Shown: positions 6,750 to 15,686, numbered from the stretch's first letter. The stretch is 23,486 nt of DNA from an uncultured Pseudomonadota bacterium (GCA_946479515.1 CAMLGF010000059.1:1-23486), one strand, 5' to 3'. Program-made: numbers and translations. Notes: generated from the letters alone by a model not told the origin.

Positions 6750-8078
6750 ATGACGACGACGGTGCGGATCCTGGGATCGAGAGCCCGCGAACAGATGCCC
6801 GGTACGAGCATTACGCTGCTTGCACCCGGCTTCCGCGGAGCGCTCGCACAGGTCAGTCCCGGTCTCGTGCATCCGGCCGCGTACGATCTGCCATTCGCCG
6901 CCGCGGCCGCCGGCGCCGAGGTGCTGCTGGCGGCGCAGCTCACGCTGCACCTCGAGGCGCGGGCGCCATCGAGCATCGTGGGCTTGCGCTCGCGCAGCGC
7001 CCTGGTGACGCATCCCCGCGTGATCGTGCCGCGGCGCGCGGGCGTCGTCTACGCGGTGCTGCAGACCGACGAAGACGGTGTATCCAGCCTCGTCATGCCT
7101 CGCCATGCCGATGACGAGGCGGTCTTTCGGCTCAAGGTGGCGAGGCAGGGAACCACGCAGCGAATACTGCGCGTGCTCATGTGGCCGGAGCCGCTGACGC
7201 CCTCTCTCACCCCCTTGGCCATCGCCACGCGCTGGGAAGGATTGCGCCGTCCTTACCAGCTGGCGCAGCGGACTCTCGCCGGCCGCTGGCAACCGCCCGA
7301 CTGGCCGGGACTCGCTGGCGGCGCCGTGCTGCTACTGTTGCATGACACGTTTTCCACGCCGCAGGCCACCTTCGCCGACTGGTTGGATGATCCGGCCTTC
7401 GCGCCCGTCGCGCGGGTCTGCGGCGGGCGGCTGCTGGCGATCAGTCATCCCACGCTCACCGCCAGCATCGACGACAACCTCGAATGGCTGGTGGCACGAC
7501 TCGCGTCGCTACCGGGGCCCTTCGACATCGTCGCCCACGGCCGCGGCGGATTGCTGGCGCGAGCCCTCGCCGTCGACGGGCGGCTGCCGCTGCGGCGAGT
7601 GTGCCAGGTGGGCACACCGAACCAGGGAACGCCGTTGGCGCGCGGTCCGTTGCTGCCGCAGTTCCTCGATGGCCACCTGGCGATGCTCGCGCGCACCTCG
7701 CCGATGGCCGCACAGGTCACGCTCGAAGGTGCGCTGTTGCTGGCGCGCGCGACGTCCCAAGGCGGCGATGGCGCGCTGGCCGGCGTGGCAGACCTGATGC
7801 CCGAGCGGGCAGTCCCCGCCGCGCGCAGCGACTTCAGTGCGCCGCATCCGGAGTGGTTCACCATCGGCAGCCAGTTCACGCTGCCGGATTGCAATGGCTC
7901 CCATGGCGAAGCGGTCGAAGATTCATTCGCCATGCCCAATGACGGCGTGGTGCCGACGCAGGGCTGCCATGAGCCCGGCATTCCGGTGAAAGAGTCCTTG
8001 CATCTGCAGGCCGTTCATCATCACGGCTATTTCTCCGATGCACGCGTGCGGCAGCGACTGGCGTCGTGGCTTGTGTAG
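6750..8078 (+). CDS. Alpha/beta-hydrolase-like protein lacking the serine nucleophile
   Basis: The 442-residue protein has an N-terminal part of unclear fold (about 1-190) and a C-terminal alpha/beta-hydrolase-like domain (about 190-442). The latter shows a strand AVLLLLHDTF, the nucleophile-elbow region IVAHGRGGLLARAL (260-273), VGTPNQGTP, NDGVVPTQGC (possible acid) and a histidine cluster HHHGYFSD near the end. Related proteins of the lipase/PGAP1-like type usually read HSRGG or GHSxGG at the elbow. Here residue 264 is Gly (codon GGC; AGC would be Ser), so the classical catalytic serine is missing. No signal peptide is evident. The Shine-Dalgarno before 6750 is weak and a downstream ATG at 6795 is possible. 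Substrate and role are unknown. Confidence 0.75.
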   Translation: MTTTVRILGSRAREQMPGTSITLLAPGFRGALAQVSPGLVHPAAYDLPFAAAAAGAEVLLAAQLTLHLEARAPSSIVGLRSRSALVTHPRVIVPRRAGVVYAVLQTDEDGVSSLVMPRHADDEAVFRLKVARQGTTQRILRVLMWPEPLTPSLTPLAIATRWEGLRRPYQLAQRTLAGRWQPPDWPGLAGGAVLLLLHDTFSTPQATFADWLDDPAFAPVARVCGGRLLAISHPTLTASIDDNLEWLVARLASLPGPFDIVAHGRGGLLARALAVDGRLPLRRVCQVGTPNQGTPLARGPLLPQFLDGHLAMLARTSPMAAQVTLEGALLLARATSQGGDGALAGVADLMPERAVPAARSDFSAPHPEWFTIGSQFTLPDCNGSHGEAVEDSFAMPNDGVVPTQGCHEPGIPVKESLHLQAVHHHGYFSDARVRQRLASWLV

Positions 8079-8140
8079 GAAGGCTCTTATTTTCAGACGG
8101 CAATGTCGTTGATGGTTGCGAGGGGGCAGGGACTGAAATC

Positions 8141-8371
8141 ATGAGCCCCATGAGCACTACAAAGATCATCGCCATCGTCCTCATCGTCGCCGGAGCATTG
8201 GGCCTCGCGTACGGCAAGTTCAGCTACACGAAGGAAACGCACGACGCCAAGGTCGGCCCCATCGAACTATCGGTGAAGGACAAGGAGACCGTGAACATTC
8301 CCGTCTGGGCTGGCATCGGTGCCATCGTGATCGGCGCCGGACTGTTGCTCGCCGGCGGACGGCGGACCTGA
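8141..8371 (+). CDS. Small two-helix inner-membrane protein, unknown function
   Basis: The 76-residue product has two predicted transmembrane helices: about residues 8-24 (TKIIAIVLIVAGALGLAYG, shown with flanks) and about 54-72 (IPVWAGIGAIVIGAGLLLAGG). They are joined by a polar loop with GPIELSVKDKETVNIP. Similar short proteins are widespread in proteobacteria without assigned function; that is from memory, not a search. The start at 8141 was preferred because an AGGGAC lies about 7 nt upstream; an ATG three codons later (8150) is an alternative. It follows the hydrolase-like gene by 62 nt and may be co-transcribed. Confidence 0.75.
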   Translation: MSPMSTTKIIAIVLIVAGALGLAYGKFSYTKETHDAKVGPIELSVKDKETVNIPVWAGIGAIVIGAGLLLAGGRRT

Positions 8372-8397
8372 GCCGCCGGCATCGTTTACCGGAGCCT

Positions 8398-8427
8398 GGC
8401 GGTCCCGCCTTGTGGTGCGGGGCCGCC
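8398..8427 (+). terminator. GC-rich hairpin behind the small membrane protein gene
   Basis: GGCGGTCCCGC and GCGGGGCCGCC pair over 11 bp (one G-U) around an 8-nt loop, 27 nt after the stop codon at 8371. There is no T-tract, so it is at best a weak or Rho-assisted terminator. Confidence 0.35.
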
Positions 8428-8561
8428 CTCCATTGATCCGCTTCATCGGTTCCCCTCGAGTCCGGAACTGCGTCACAGTCCGGTCCGGGCATGAACGGCG
8501 GCGCGACACGACTTAATCGCGCCGGATTCGCGATTCCAGGCCGCTGATCCCACCATTGCGG

Positions 8562-8596
8562 CCGTCTGTCGGAACCCTGCTGCAGCCTGTCGGAAC
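8562..8596 (+). promoter_or_regulatory. 10-bp direct repeat upstream of the pilus operon (possible regulator site)
   Basis: CTGTCGGAAC occurs at 8566-8575 and again at 8587-8596, exactly 21 bp (two helical turns) apart and ending 38 nt before the fimT start. The segment CCGTCTGTC (8562-8570) matches the Pseudomonas AlgR core CCGTTCGTC at 7 of 9 positions. AlgR is known to activate the equivalent fimU-pilE operon there. The link here is inference. Confidence 0.35.
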
Positions 8597-8634
8597 ATCA
8601 TTGAAAGTCGCCGCAGACGTTCGAGGGAGAACCG

Positions 8635-9165
8635 ATGCGCCGTAATTCCACAGCCCGTGGCTTCACGCTCATGGAGCTGATGTTCACCGTCCTTCTTGCA
8701 GCGCTGCTGCTGGGCATCGGGGTGCCGTCGTTCCGCGGCATGATCGCGAACAACCGGCTCGCCAGCCAGACGAATGAAATCATCGCGGCGATCAACATGG
8801 CGCGTTCCGAAGCCATCACGCGCAACAGCCCCACGACTCTGTGCCGGGCCGAAAGCGAGTCCGCGACCGAATGCGAGACGGATGAAGGCAGCTGGGAAGC
8901 CTGGGTCATTCTCAATGCCGCGGGCGACGTGCTGCGCACCGGCGTGTTCAACACCTACGGCGGTTCGATTTCGATCGAGGCGGATCTCGATTCCGAAAGC
9001 GTGACCTTCCAGCCGGATGGCATGGCGCGCACCGGTGCCGGCCTGGTGGTCGACAGCACCATCACCATCTGCAGCAGCCAGGCCACGTCTGACAATCTGC
9101 GCACCATCACCATCGGCGCGGGTAGCCGCGTGTCATCCGAAAAGAGCACGGGAGATTGTCCATGA
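8635..9165 (+). CDS. fimT: Type IV pilus minor pilin FimT (GspH/FimT family)
   Basis: It is a minor pseudopilin that helps prime type IV pilus assembly; some FimT proteins also bind DNA during uptake. The 176-residue prepilin has a short basic leader, peptidase PilD site G9|FTLMEL with Glu at mature position 5, and a hydrophobic N-terminal helix (FTVLLAALLLGIGV). A GspH-type globular domain follows, with the family feature NEIIAAINMARSEAITRN. Two cysteines near the end (TICSSQ and GDCP) could form a disulfide. The start has GAGGGAG 6 nt upstream. It is the first gene of the six-gene operon, and its stop overlaps the pilV start as ATGA. Confidence 0.92.
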   Translation: MRRNSTARGFTLMELMFTVLLAALLLGIGVPSFRGMIANNRLASQTNEIIAAINMARSEAITRNSPTTLCRAESESATECETDEGSWEAWVILNAAGDVLRTGVFNTYGGSISIEADLDSESVTFQPDGMARTGAGLVVDSTITICSSQATSDNLRTITIGAGSRVSSEKSTGDCP

Positions 9166-9608
9166 CGCGCCATCGGCTGAGCCGGCAGCGGGGCATCGGC
9201 ATCATCGAGATCATGGTGGCGGTGCTGGTGCTGTCCATCGGTTTGCTGGGCCTGGCGGGTCTGCAGATGCGCACACTGCGCAACAGCGAGAGTTCCATGC
9301 AGCGGAACATCGCCGTCGTGGAGACGCATGCGGTGGCCGACGCCATGCGCGCCGACCGCGTCAAGGCCACCAACGGCGGCTTCGACATCGCGCTCGATGC
9401 GGATCCGCCGGACGGCGACACATTCGCGGACGTGGTGCTGGCGTCGTGGCGCCAGAACATCGAGAACTCCCTGGGTGAGGGCGCCACCGGCGCCGTCGAC
9501 TGCAACGGCACGCTCTGCAGCATCACCATCCGCTGGAACGACTCGCGCGCCTCGGGCGACGCCGAGGATCTGGAAACCTTTCAGATCACCACCGAGGTGC
9601 AGCTATGA
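9162..9608 (+). CDS. pilV: Type IV pilus minor pilin PilV
   Basis: It is a minor pilin of the priming complex. The 148-residue product carries the prepilin site G11|IGIIEIMVAV with Glu at mature +5 and a long hydrophobic helix (VLVLSIGLLGLAGLQ). The typical PilV sequence LGLAGLQMRTLRNSESS is followed by a helix ending in DAMRADR. Phe/Met/Leu at the first mature position is replaced by Ile. The ATG at 9162 overlaps the fimT stop by 4 nt (ATGA) and has GGGAGA 6 nt upstream. An in-frame TTG at 9156 is less likely. Its own stop overlaps the pilW start in the same way, which suggests translational coupling. Confidence 0.93.
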   Translation: MTRHRLSRQRGIGIIEIMVAVLVLSIGLLGLAGLQMRTLRNSESSMQRNIAVVETHAVADAMRADRVKATNGGFDIALDADPPDGDTFADVVLASWRQNIENSLGEGATGAVDCNGTLCSITIRWNDSRASGDAEDLETFQITTEVQL

Positions 9609-10600
9609 ACCGCCAGAGGCAATCGGGCATGACGCTCGTCGAGCTCATGGTGGCCATGGTGCTCGGCCTGGTCATCATCGGCGGCGTGATCGGCGTCATG
9701 CTGGCGAACAAGCGCAGCTACAGCACCAACCAGGGGCTTTCGGAAGTGCAGGAGACCGCGCGCACAGCCTTTGAGCTGATGTCCCGCGACATCCGCCAGG
9801 CCGCGGGCAACGGCTGTGACAGCCCGACGCGTACTTCGAACGTGCTCAAGGCCGGCGGCAACTGGTGGCAGGACTGGTGGGGCATGGCCGGCGTGAACAA
9901 CGGTGACGCCGATACCGTCGTCGCCGTCGGCACCGGCGTGGGCCAGCGGGTCGCGGGAACGGACACCGTGCACGTGCAGGGCCTCGATGGCGTGGCCATG
10001 GCCGTGGAGTCCTCCGATGCCGTCAATGCGGCCATCACCATCGATGGCGATGCGCCCTTCGGCGCCGGCGACATCATGCTGATCTGCGATTTCGACCACG
10101 CCGCGATTTTCCAGATCACCGACTGGGATGCGGGCGCCGACAAGCTGACTCACGACGCCTCTGGCGATGCGCCGGGCAATTGCTCGAAGGGTCTGGGCTT
10201 CCCGGCGGTCTGCGACGGCGGTTCGGGCAACAGCTACGAATTTCCCGAGAACTCGCAGATTGGCCGGCTGATGGCCGCTGTCTGGTACATCGGCAACAAC
10301 GGCCGTGCCGCCGATGGCGGGCGTTCGCTGTTCCGCCGGCGCCTCGGCCCCGGTGGCGTCGAAGTCACCGAAGAAATCGTCTCCGGCGTCACGGACATGC
10401 AGGTGCGCTACGGCGAGAACGACAGCGACGACATACAGGAGGCCGATGACGTTGCCTCGTGGGACAACGTGAATTCGATTTTCATCACGCTCACAGCCGA
10501 CAGCATCTCGTCCAACGTCACGACCAATCCGACCGAGAACCAGGGGCGCATCTCGCGCACCTTCACCTATCTCATCACGCTCAGGAATCGCGTTACATGA
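9605..10600 (+). CDS. pilW: Type IV pilus minor pilin PilW
   Basis: PilW is a large minor pilin that, with FimT/FimU, PilV, PilX and PilY1, forms the tip complex that initiates pilus assembly (known in Pseudomonas). The 331-residue protein has leader MNRQRQSG, then mature MTLVELMVAMVLGLVIIGG with Glu at +5. Family features follow: SYSTNQGLSEVQETARTAFE and LMSRDIRQAAGNGC. The large globular part has the C-terminal segment VTDMQVRYG and RTFTYLITLRNR. The ATG overlaps the pilV stop (ATGA), and its own stop overlaps the pilX start. Confidence 0.94.
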   Translation: MNRQRQSGMTLVELMVAMVLGLVIIGGVIGVMLANKRSYSTNQGLSEVQETARTAFELMSRDIRQAAGNGCDSPTRTSNVLKAGGNWWQDWWGMAGVNNGDADTVVAVGTGVGQRVAGTDTVHVQGLDGVAMAVESSDAVNAAITIDGDAPFGAGDIMLICDFDHAAIFQITDWDAGADKLTHDASGDAPGNCSKGLGFPAVCDGGSGNSYEFPENSQIGRLMAAVWYIGNNGRAADGGRSLFRRRLGPGGVEVTEEIVSGVTDMQVRYGENDSDDIQEADDVASWDNVNSIFITLTADSISSNVTTNPTENQGRISRTFTYLITLRNRVT

Positions 10601-11184
10601 TCGGCCTGGCCGCAACTCGCAATTTTCCGAACCGGGTTCGCCGCCAGCGCGGCGTGGCGCTGGTGGTCGCGCTCATTCTGCTGCTGATCGCCACCATGAT
10701 CGGCCTGGCAGCCAGCCGCGGTTCGGTGATGCAGGAACGCATGAGCGCCAATACCTATGATCGCTCGCTGGCCTTTCAGCGCAGCGAAGCGGCGCTGCGC
10801 GCGGCGGAGCGCGCCATCACCGCGAACTGGCGCATCGATGACCTGGGCGGCGTCGATTGCACCGCCATTGCCTGCCCGATCGTGCCGGCCGATGCCTTCA
10901 CCGGCACGAGCGCGACCTGGACGGATGTTTCGAATGATTACGACGTCAACGCGGACCTCGCGCCTGCCGTGCCGCAGTATTACATCACCTTCATGGGCAC
11001 CGGCCGCTCCGAGAACAATCTCGGCCAGGCGAACAATGCCGATGCCGCCAACTATGGCAGCAGCGCGCCGCCGGACAATCTCGCTTACTACCGCGTGACC
11101 GCTCGTAGCAGTGATCCCACCGAGGATGACTCCGAGGGCCGCGCCATCGTGGTGTTGCAGACCACGGTGAAACGCTCGTTCTGA
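10597..11184 (+). CDS. pilX: Type IV pilus minor pilin PilX
   Basis: PilX is a minor pilin of the tip complex. The 195-residue product has a basic leader (RRQRG19) followed by VALVVALILLLIATMIGLAASRG. The usual Glu at mature position 5 is Val. This is a known trait of PilX and of its secretion-system relative GspK, consistent with a place at the filament tip. The downstream helix reads ANTYDRSLAFQRSEAALRAAE, typical of PilX. Two cysteines (CTAIAC) are close together. The start was chosen for the ATGA overlap with pilW and the position of the prepilin motif; longer readings upstream are in the pilW sequence. A 29-nt gap leads to pilY1. Confidence 0.92.
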   Translation: MIGLAATRNFPNRVRRQRGVALVVALILLLIATMIGLAASRGSVMQERMSANTYDRSLAFQRSEAALRAAERAITANWRIDDLGGVDCTAIACPIVPADAFTGTSATWTDVSNDYDVNADLAPAVPQYYITFMGTGRSENNLGQANNADAANYGSSAPPDNLAYYRVTARSSDPTEDDSEGRAIVVLQTTVKRSF

Positions 11185-11213
11185 GCACACCGGATTCAAT
11201 TGAGGATGCAGTC

Positions 11214-14200
11214 ATGGCACTTCGCACGAACAGCAAACGTAGTCACAAGCGCATAGGCCTCGCAGCACGTATCGCCGCGGCGGCGGTGTTGTTCGCCGGC
11301 GCCGGCGCAGCCGTCGCGGCCGATCCGCTGGTGTCGCAGACGCCGCTGTCGGCGGGCGGTGTGGTGCCCAGCAACGTGCTCCTGACGCCTTCGGTCGAAT
11401 TCCCGACGGTGAACAGCAAGGCCAACCTCGGTAGTTACAGCACCGCCAAGCTCTACTACGGCTATTTCGATCCGCAGAAGTGCTACACGTATCACTACGA
11501 AGCCACCGAAGCGAATCGCTATTTCGAGCCTTCCAGCACCACCGGCGGTCCCGCGGTCTGCAGTGGAAAATGGAGTGGCAACTGGTTGAATTGGGCTACT
11601 ACCCAGACTATCGATGGCTTCCGCAAGGCGCTGACCGGTGGTCTGCGGTCCGTCGACACGTCCACTGTCACCATCCTCGAGAAGGCGCGCCACGACGGCC
11701 AGGGTGGCGTCGGCTACTACCCCAACCAGACGATCACGGATGACGCAACGATTGCCGGCGCAATTCCGGTGCCGGCCGCTTCCCCCTGGGGCACGTTGAC
11801 GTCGCGCGTCTGGGGCGGCGGCAATCAGCTGTTCCTTACCGGGACCGCGGAAAACAGCCAGATCTGTTCCGCCAATTCGGTCAATACCCTGGGGGTGGGG
11901 TATCCGGGTCCGGTGAATTCCTCCGGCACGCAGGCACCGGCCACGCCGTACGTGGTCGACTACGACCCCGCATCCCACACGTTCAATACTTCGAACATCA
12001 GTCCAGCGACGAACTTCGACTGCAATTCCAGCAGCAGCACCAACTACAAGGCCATCACGAACGCCAACCGCATCTATCGCATCAGCGTGCGCGTGAAGGT
12101 CTGCGTTTCCGGCATGCTGGAAGACAATTGCGTGGCCTACGGCGGCAACTACAAGCCAGAAGGGCTCATCCAGAAGTACGAGCACAAGATGCGCTTCTCG
12201 GTATTCGGCTACCTGGTGGACAACAAGGCATATCGCGACGGCGGCGTGCTCCGCGCCAACCAGAAGTACGTCGGCCCCGAGCGCCTGAGTTCGAGCACGG
12301 GCCTCTGGGAAGACAATCCCAACAAGGAGTGGGATCCGGAAACCGGCGTGTTCTACGACAATCCGAATCCTGATGACGTCACCGCCACCAACGCCTATGG
12401 CAGCCTGGGTGCGTACCCGGTGCACAACAGCGGTGTCATCAACTACATCAACAAGTTTGCGCAGAGCGAAGGAATTTTCGCCAAGAGCTTCGACCCCGTC
12501 AGCGAGCTCTACTACACCGCCACGCGCTATCTGCGCAAATTGGAGCCGATCGACGCCTACAACACGCTGAGCAAGGTGATGGACAACAACAGCGGTGGCA
12601 GCACGTTGGCATCGGCCTCGGACCGCTGGAAATTGACCGATGATTTCCCGGTGATCACCGATTGGGAAGATCCCTTCCAGTTCTGGTGCCAGAACACCGC
12701 CATCATCGGTATCGGCGACGTGTACACGCACAAGGACAAGAATCTCGCCGGGCGCGAGAGAAGCGAGAATGAACCTGCATCCATTGGCGACGCGGCATCC
12801 GATCCGGATTTCTCGGGCGACGGGAAGCATGACGTTCCCTGGTGGACCAAGAAGGCGTACACGATCGAAGGCGTGTCCTATACGATGCCGCTGGATTCGG
12901 GTCTGAACAGCAGCTCATACCTGGTCGGCCTGGCGTACTACGCCCACACGCAGGACCTGCGTACGGATCTCGGTCCGAACGGTGAGAAGCAGTTCGCCTC
13001 CACACACTGGGTGGACGTCCGCGAAAGACAGAAGACCGAGCCTCGGGTTCGCAACCAGTACTGGATGGCGACCAAGTACGGTGGCTTCCTCATGCCCGAG
13101 GACTACGACTCCGAAACCAACACCGACACTCTGCCGGAGAGCTGGTGGGCGTCCTCGGAATCGATCACGTCGAACGGCGTGTCGACCGAGACGTTCAAGC
13201 GTGCAACCAACTATTACCTCGGCGATGCGCCGGATAAAATGATCGCGGGACTCACCCGTGCGTTCGCGAAATTCGGCTCGGAAGGCAAGGGCTCCGGCGC
13301 CTCGCTGGCGGCGAACTCGACCCGCCTCGACACGACCACGCTCACTTTCCAGGCGCAGTTCCAGAACAGTATCTGGCAGGGCCAGCTCAATGCGTACAGC
13401 GTGGACAAGGAGACCGGCGCGCTGGCGGCGACCCCGCTCTGGACGGCTGGCGCCAACATGCCGGCCTACGACGACCGCAAGTTGTACGTGAACGCCCGGA
13501 GCAGCGGCTCGGATGACTATGAGGAATTCGAGTGGGACCAGCTCAGCAGTGAACAGCAGGATGCCCTCAAGCCCGATTGGGTCCTGCCGTCGGGCGCGGA
13601 CGTCGATGGCGAAGACGTGCTCGAATACATCCGCGGCAATCAGGCCAAGGAAGAAAGCGAAGAGAATGGCGCGCTGCGCACCCGTTCGCCGCCTTCGGGA
13701 TGGAGCGCCGCGCTGGGTGACATCGTCAATTCCACGCCGGTGTTCGTGGGCAGTCCCAATGCCGCCCTGTATGCGAACTCGCCGGGCACTTGGGACGGCA
13801 AGACCACGCATGACGACTTCGCGACCAACAATGCGGGCCGCACACCGGTGGTCTGGGTGGGAAGCAATGACGGCATACTCCATGCCTTCGACGCGTCCAT
13901 CGATGCCGATGGCACGACGACTGCGACCTCGGGCGATGAGGTGTATGGCTTCATTCCCAACAAGGCCATCATGTCCGGGCTCCGCGACTTCGCCAGCCCG
14001 AACTACTCGCACAAGTACTTCATGGACGGCGACATCGCGGTGGCGGATGTCTACGAGGAGGGCGCTTCGTACAACGCCGGCACCTGGAAGACGGTGCTGG
14101 TTGGCACCATGGGCCGCGGTGGGCCCGGTGTTTTTGCGTTGGATGTCACCGATCCCACGGCCGACCAGGTGAAGTTTCTCTGGGAAAAGGACGAGTCGGA

Positions 14201-15245
14201 CATTCCTGCCCTGGGCCACAACATCGGCCGGCCGGTCATCGCGCAGGTGGCGGAAAACGACTGGCGCGTGATTTTCGGCAACGGTCCGGACAGCGAGAAT
14301 GGCTCGGCCACTCTCATCCTCATCGACGTGTTCGATGGGACGACGACCACCATCGAGGTGGACGCCGGCAGCGCCAATGGCCTCTCCGCGGTGCTCGCGC
14401 GCGACACGAACAACGACGGCTTCGCGGATTCGATCTACGCCGGTGACCTCGAAGGGTCACTGTGGAAGGTCACCGAGTTCACCGGCGATGCGGCTGATGC
14501 CAAGATCGTGAAGCTGTTCTCCGCCAAGGACAGCTTCGGCAATCCGCAGCCCATCACGGCCGCTCCTCTGGTGGGCCGCGATCCGGACACGCTCAAGACG
14601 TGGGTTTTCTTCGGGACGGGCAAGTTCCTCAATGAAGATGACCTCAACGATACCCAGGAGCAGAGCTGGTACGGCATCGTCGACGAGGACGACGAAATCC
14701 TGCTGTCCGAAATGGTCGAGCGTACGCTGTCCAATCCCATCGACACCAAAGCGGACGACGACGAATCGAATGACCTGGACTTCCTGCTGCGCACGCTGAG
14801 CGCCGCCACGGACGGCGACATGGATGACAAGAATGGCTGGTACATCAGGCTGACGATTTCAAAGGAACGAATCGTGGTTCCCAATCGCTTCCAGGGCTCG
14901 GCGCTGATCGGCACCACGCGTATACCCGATGCCAGCGACCTGTGCCGCCCGACCGGCAGCGGATACATCCTGGCCATCAATCCCTTTACCGGCGCCCGGC
15001 TCGACCAGACGTTCTTCGACGTCAATCGCGACGGCAAGTTCGACGACGATGACAAGGCCTTGCTCGACGACAAGTCGCTCGAGCTCGTCTCCGGCATCGG
15101 CATCGACAGCAGCCCGAACAACCCGATTTTCATCGAGAACGTCATGCAGTTCAGCAAGGACGACGGCAGCACGGACTCGGTGCGAGTGCAGGGATCGAGT
15201 GCCGAGGCGCGTCGCGCCAGCTGGCGCGAGATCACGAACAACTAA
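11214..15245 (+). CDS. pilY1: Type IV pilus tip adhesin / assembly factor PilY1 (PilC family)
   Basis: PilY1 is secreted and acts at the pilus tip in adhesion, surface sensing and control of extension and retraction. The 1343-residue product has a signal peptide (cleavage near residue 36, AVA|AD). Its N-terminal region shows KLYYGYFDPQKCYTYHY and GNWLNWATTQTIDGFRKALT. The C-terminal beta-propeller domain carries GDIVNSTPVFVG, VVWVGSNDGILHAFDA and KTVLVGTMGRGGPGVFALD. Calcium-loop pattern DTNNDGFAD lies at 1064-1072, matching the PilY1 calcium site, and a second, DVNRDGKFD, at 1269-1277. It is longer than the Pseudomonas protein (about 1160). No DxSxS MIDAS motif is visible where the von Willebrand A domain normally starts (SNVLLTPSVEFPTVNSKAN). 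GAGGA precedes the start. Confidence 0.95.
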   Translation: MALRTNSKRSHKRIGLAARIAAAAVLFAGAGAAVAADPLVSQTPLSAGGVVPSNVLLTPSVEFPTVNSKANLGSYSTAKLYYGYFDPQKCYTYHYEATEANRYFEPSSTTGGPAVCSGKWSGNWLNWATTQTIDGFRKALTGGLRSVDTSTVTILEKARHDGQGGVGYYPNQTITDDATIAGAIPVPAASPWGTLTSRVWGGGNQLFLTGTAENSQICSANSVNTLGVGYPGPVNSSGTQAPATPYVVDYDPASHTFNTSNISPATNFDCNSSSSTNYKAITNANRIYRISVRVKVCVSGMLEDNCVAYGGNYKPEGLIQKYEHKMRFSVFGYLVDNKAYRDGGVLRANQKYVGPERLSSSTGLWEDNPNKEWDPETGVFYDNPNPDDVTATNAYGSLGAYPVHNSGVINYINKFAQSEGIFAKSFDPVSELYYTATRYLRKLEPIDAYNTLSKVMDNNSGGSTLASASDRWKLTDDFPVITDWEDPFQFWCQNTAIIGIGDVYTHKDKNLAGRERSENEPASIGDAASDPDFSGDGKHDVPWWTKKAYTIEGVSYTMPLDSGLNSSSYLVGLAYYAHTQDLRTDLGPNGEKQFASTHWVDVRERQKTEPRVRNQYWMATKYGGFLMPEDYDSETNTDTLPESWWASSESITSNGVSTETFKRATNYYLGDAPDKMIAGLTRAFAKFGSEGKGSGASLAANSTRLDTTTLTFQAQFQNSIWQGQLNAYSVDKETGALAATPLWTAGANMPAYDDRKLYVNARSSGSDDYEEFEWDQLSSEQQDALKPDWVLPSGADVDGEDVLEYIRGNQAKEESEENGALRTRSPPSGWSAALGDIVNSTPVFVGSPNAALYANSPGTWDGKTTHDDFATNNAGRTPVVWVGSNDGILHAFDASIDADGTTTATSGDEVYGFIPNKAIMSGLRDFASPNYSHKYFMDGDIAVADVYEEGASYNAGTWKTVLVGTMGRGGPGVFALDVTDPTADQVKFLWEKDESDIPALGHNIGRPVIAQVAENDWRVIFGNGPDSENGSATLILIDVFDGTTTTIEVDAGSANGLSAVLARDTNNDGFADSIYAGDLEGSLWKVTEFTGDAADAKIVKLFSAKDSFGNPQPITAAPLVGRDPDTLKTWVFFGTGKFLNEDDLNDTQEQSWYGIVDEDDEILLSEMVERTLSNPIDTKADDDESNDLDFLLRTLSAATDGDMDDKNGWYIRLTISKERIVVPNRFQGSALIGTTRIPDASDLCRPTGSGYILAINPFTGARLDQTFFDVNRDGKFDDDDKALLDDKSLELVSGIGIDSSPNNPIFIENVMQFSKDDGSTDSVRVQGSSAEARRASWREITNN

Positions 15246-15260
15246 CTGCCAGGAATCTCC

Positions 15261-15686
15261 ATGAACATCCAGAATGTGCGGAAGTATCGGGGCGTGACGC
15301 TGATCGAGCTGCTGACGGTCATGTTCATCGTCGCCATTCTCGCGGCGATCGCCATCCCCTCCTACCGCGCATACACCGTGCGCACCCATCGGGCGGCCGC
15401 CAAGGCCTGCCTGTCGGAGTCAGCGCAGTTCATGGAGCGGTACTACACGTCGAACATGACTTACGAGGATGCGCCCATCGACCTGGCCTGCGAAGTGGAA
15501 GCCGATCTCGACGACTTCTACACCATCAGCGCCACGGAAGCCGAGCAGCGCACTTACACGCTCTCCGCGGTGCCCAAGGGCGCACAGGCCACCCAGGACT
15601 CGATCTGCGGCACCCTGACGCTGACCGAGACCGGCCAGCGTGGCGCCGGCGACGACAGCGCCGAGGCGATCGCCACCTGCTGGTGA
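15261..15686 (+). CDS. pilE: Type IV pilus minor pilin PilE
   Basis: The 141-residue prepilin has leader MNIQNVRKYRG and mature VTLIELLTVMFIVAILAAIAIPSY. Glu is at +5, and the first mature residue is Val instead of the usual Phe. The helix is followed by AYTVRTHRAAAKACLSESAQFMERYY, very like PilE-type minor pilins. A C-terminal cysteine pair (ICGTLTL and TCW) resembles the disulfide-bounded D-loop. An AGGA precedes the start, 15 nt after pilY1. It closes the operon. The next gene is convergent, with only 7 nt between stop codons and no recognisable terminator. Confidence 0.92.
   Translation: MNIQNVRKYRGVTLIELLTVMFIVAILAAIAIPSYRAYTVRTHRAAAKACLSESAQFMERYYTSNMTYEDAPIDLACEVEADLDDFYTISATEAEQRTYTLSAVPKGAQATQDSICGTLTLTETGQRGAGDDSAEAIATCW

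Noticed and set aside
9581..10615. 344-codon minus-strand frame opposite pilW
   Set aside because: A shadow of pilW, which has clear prepilin motifs and ATGA overlaps with both neighbours.
10597..10680. PilX missing Glu5 as a sign of a broken pilin
   Set aside because: Absence of Glu at mature position 5 is a normal trait of PilX and GspK-type minor pilins.
12915..14219. 434-codon minus-strand frame opposite pilY1
   Set aside because: A shadow of the PilY1 propeller region; no domain is recognisable.
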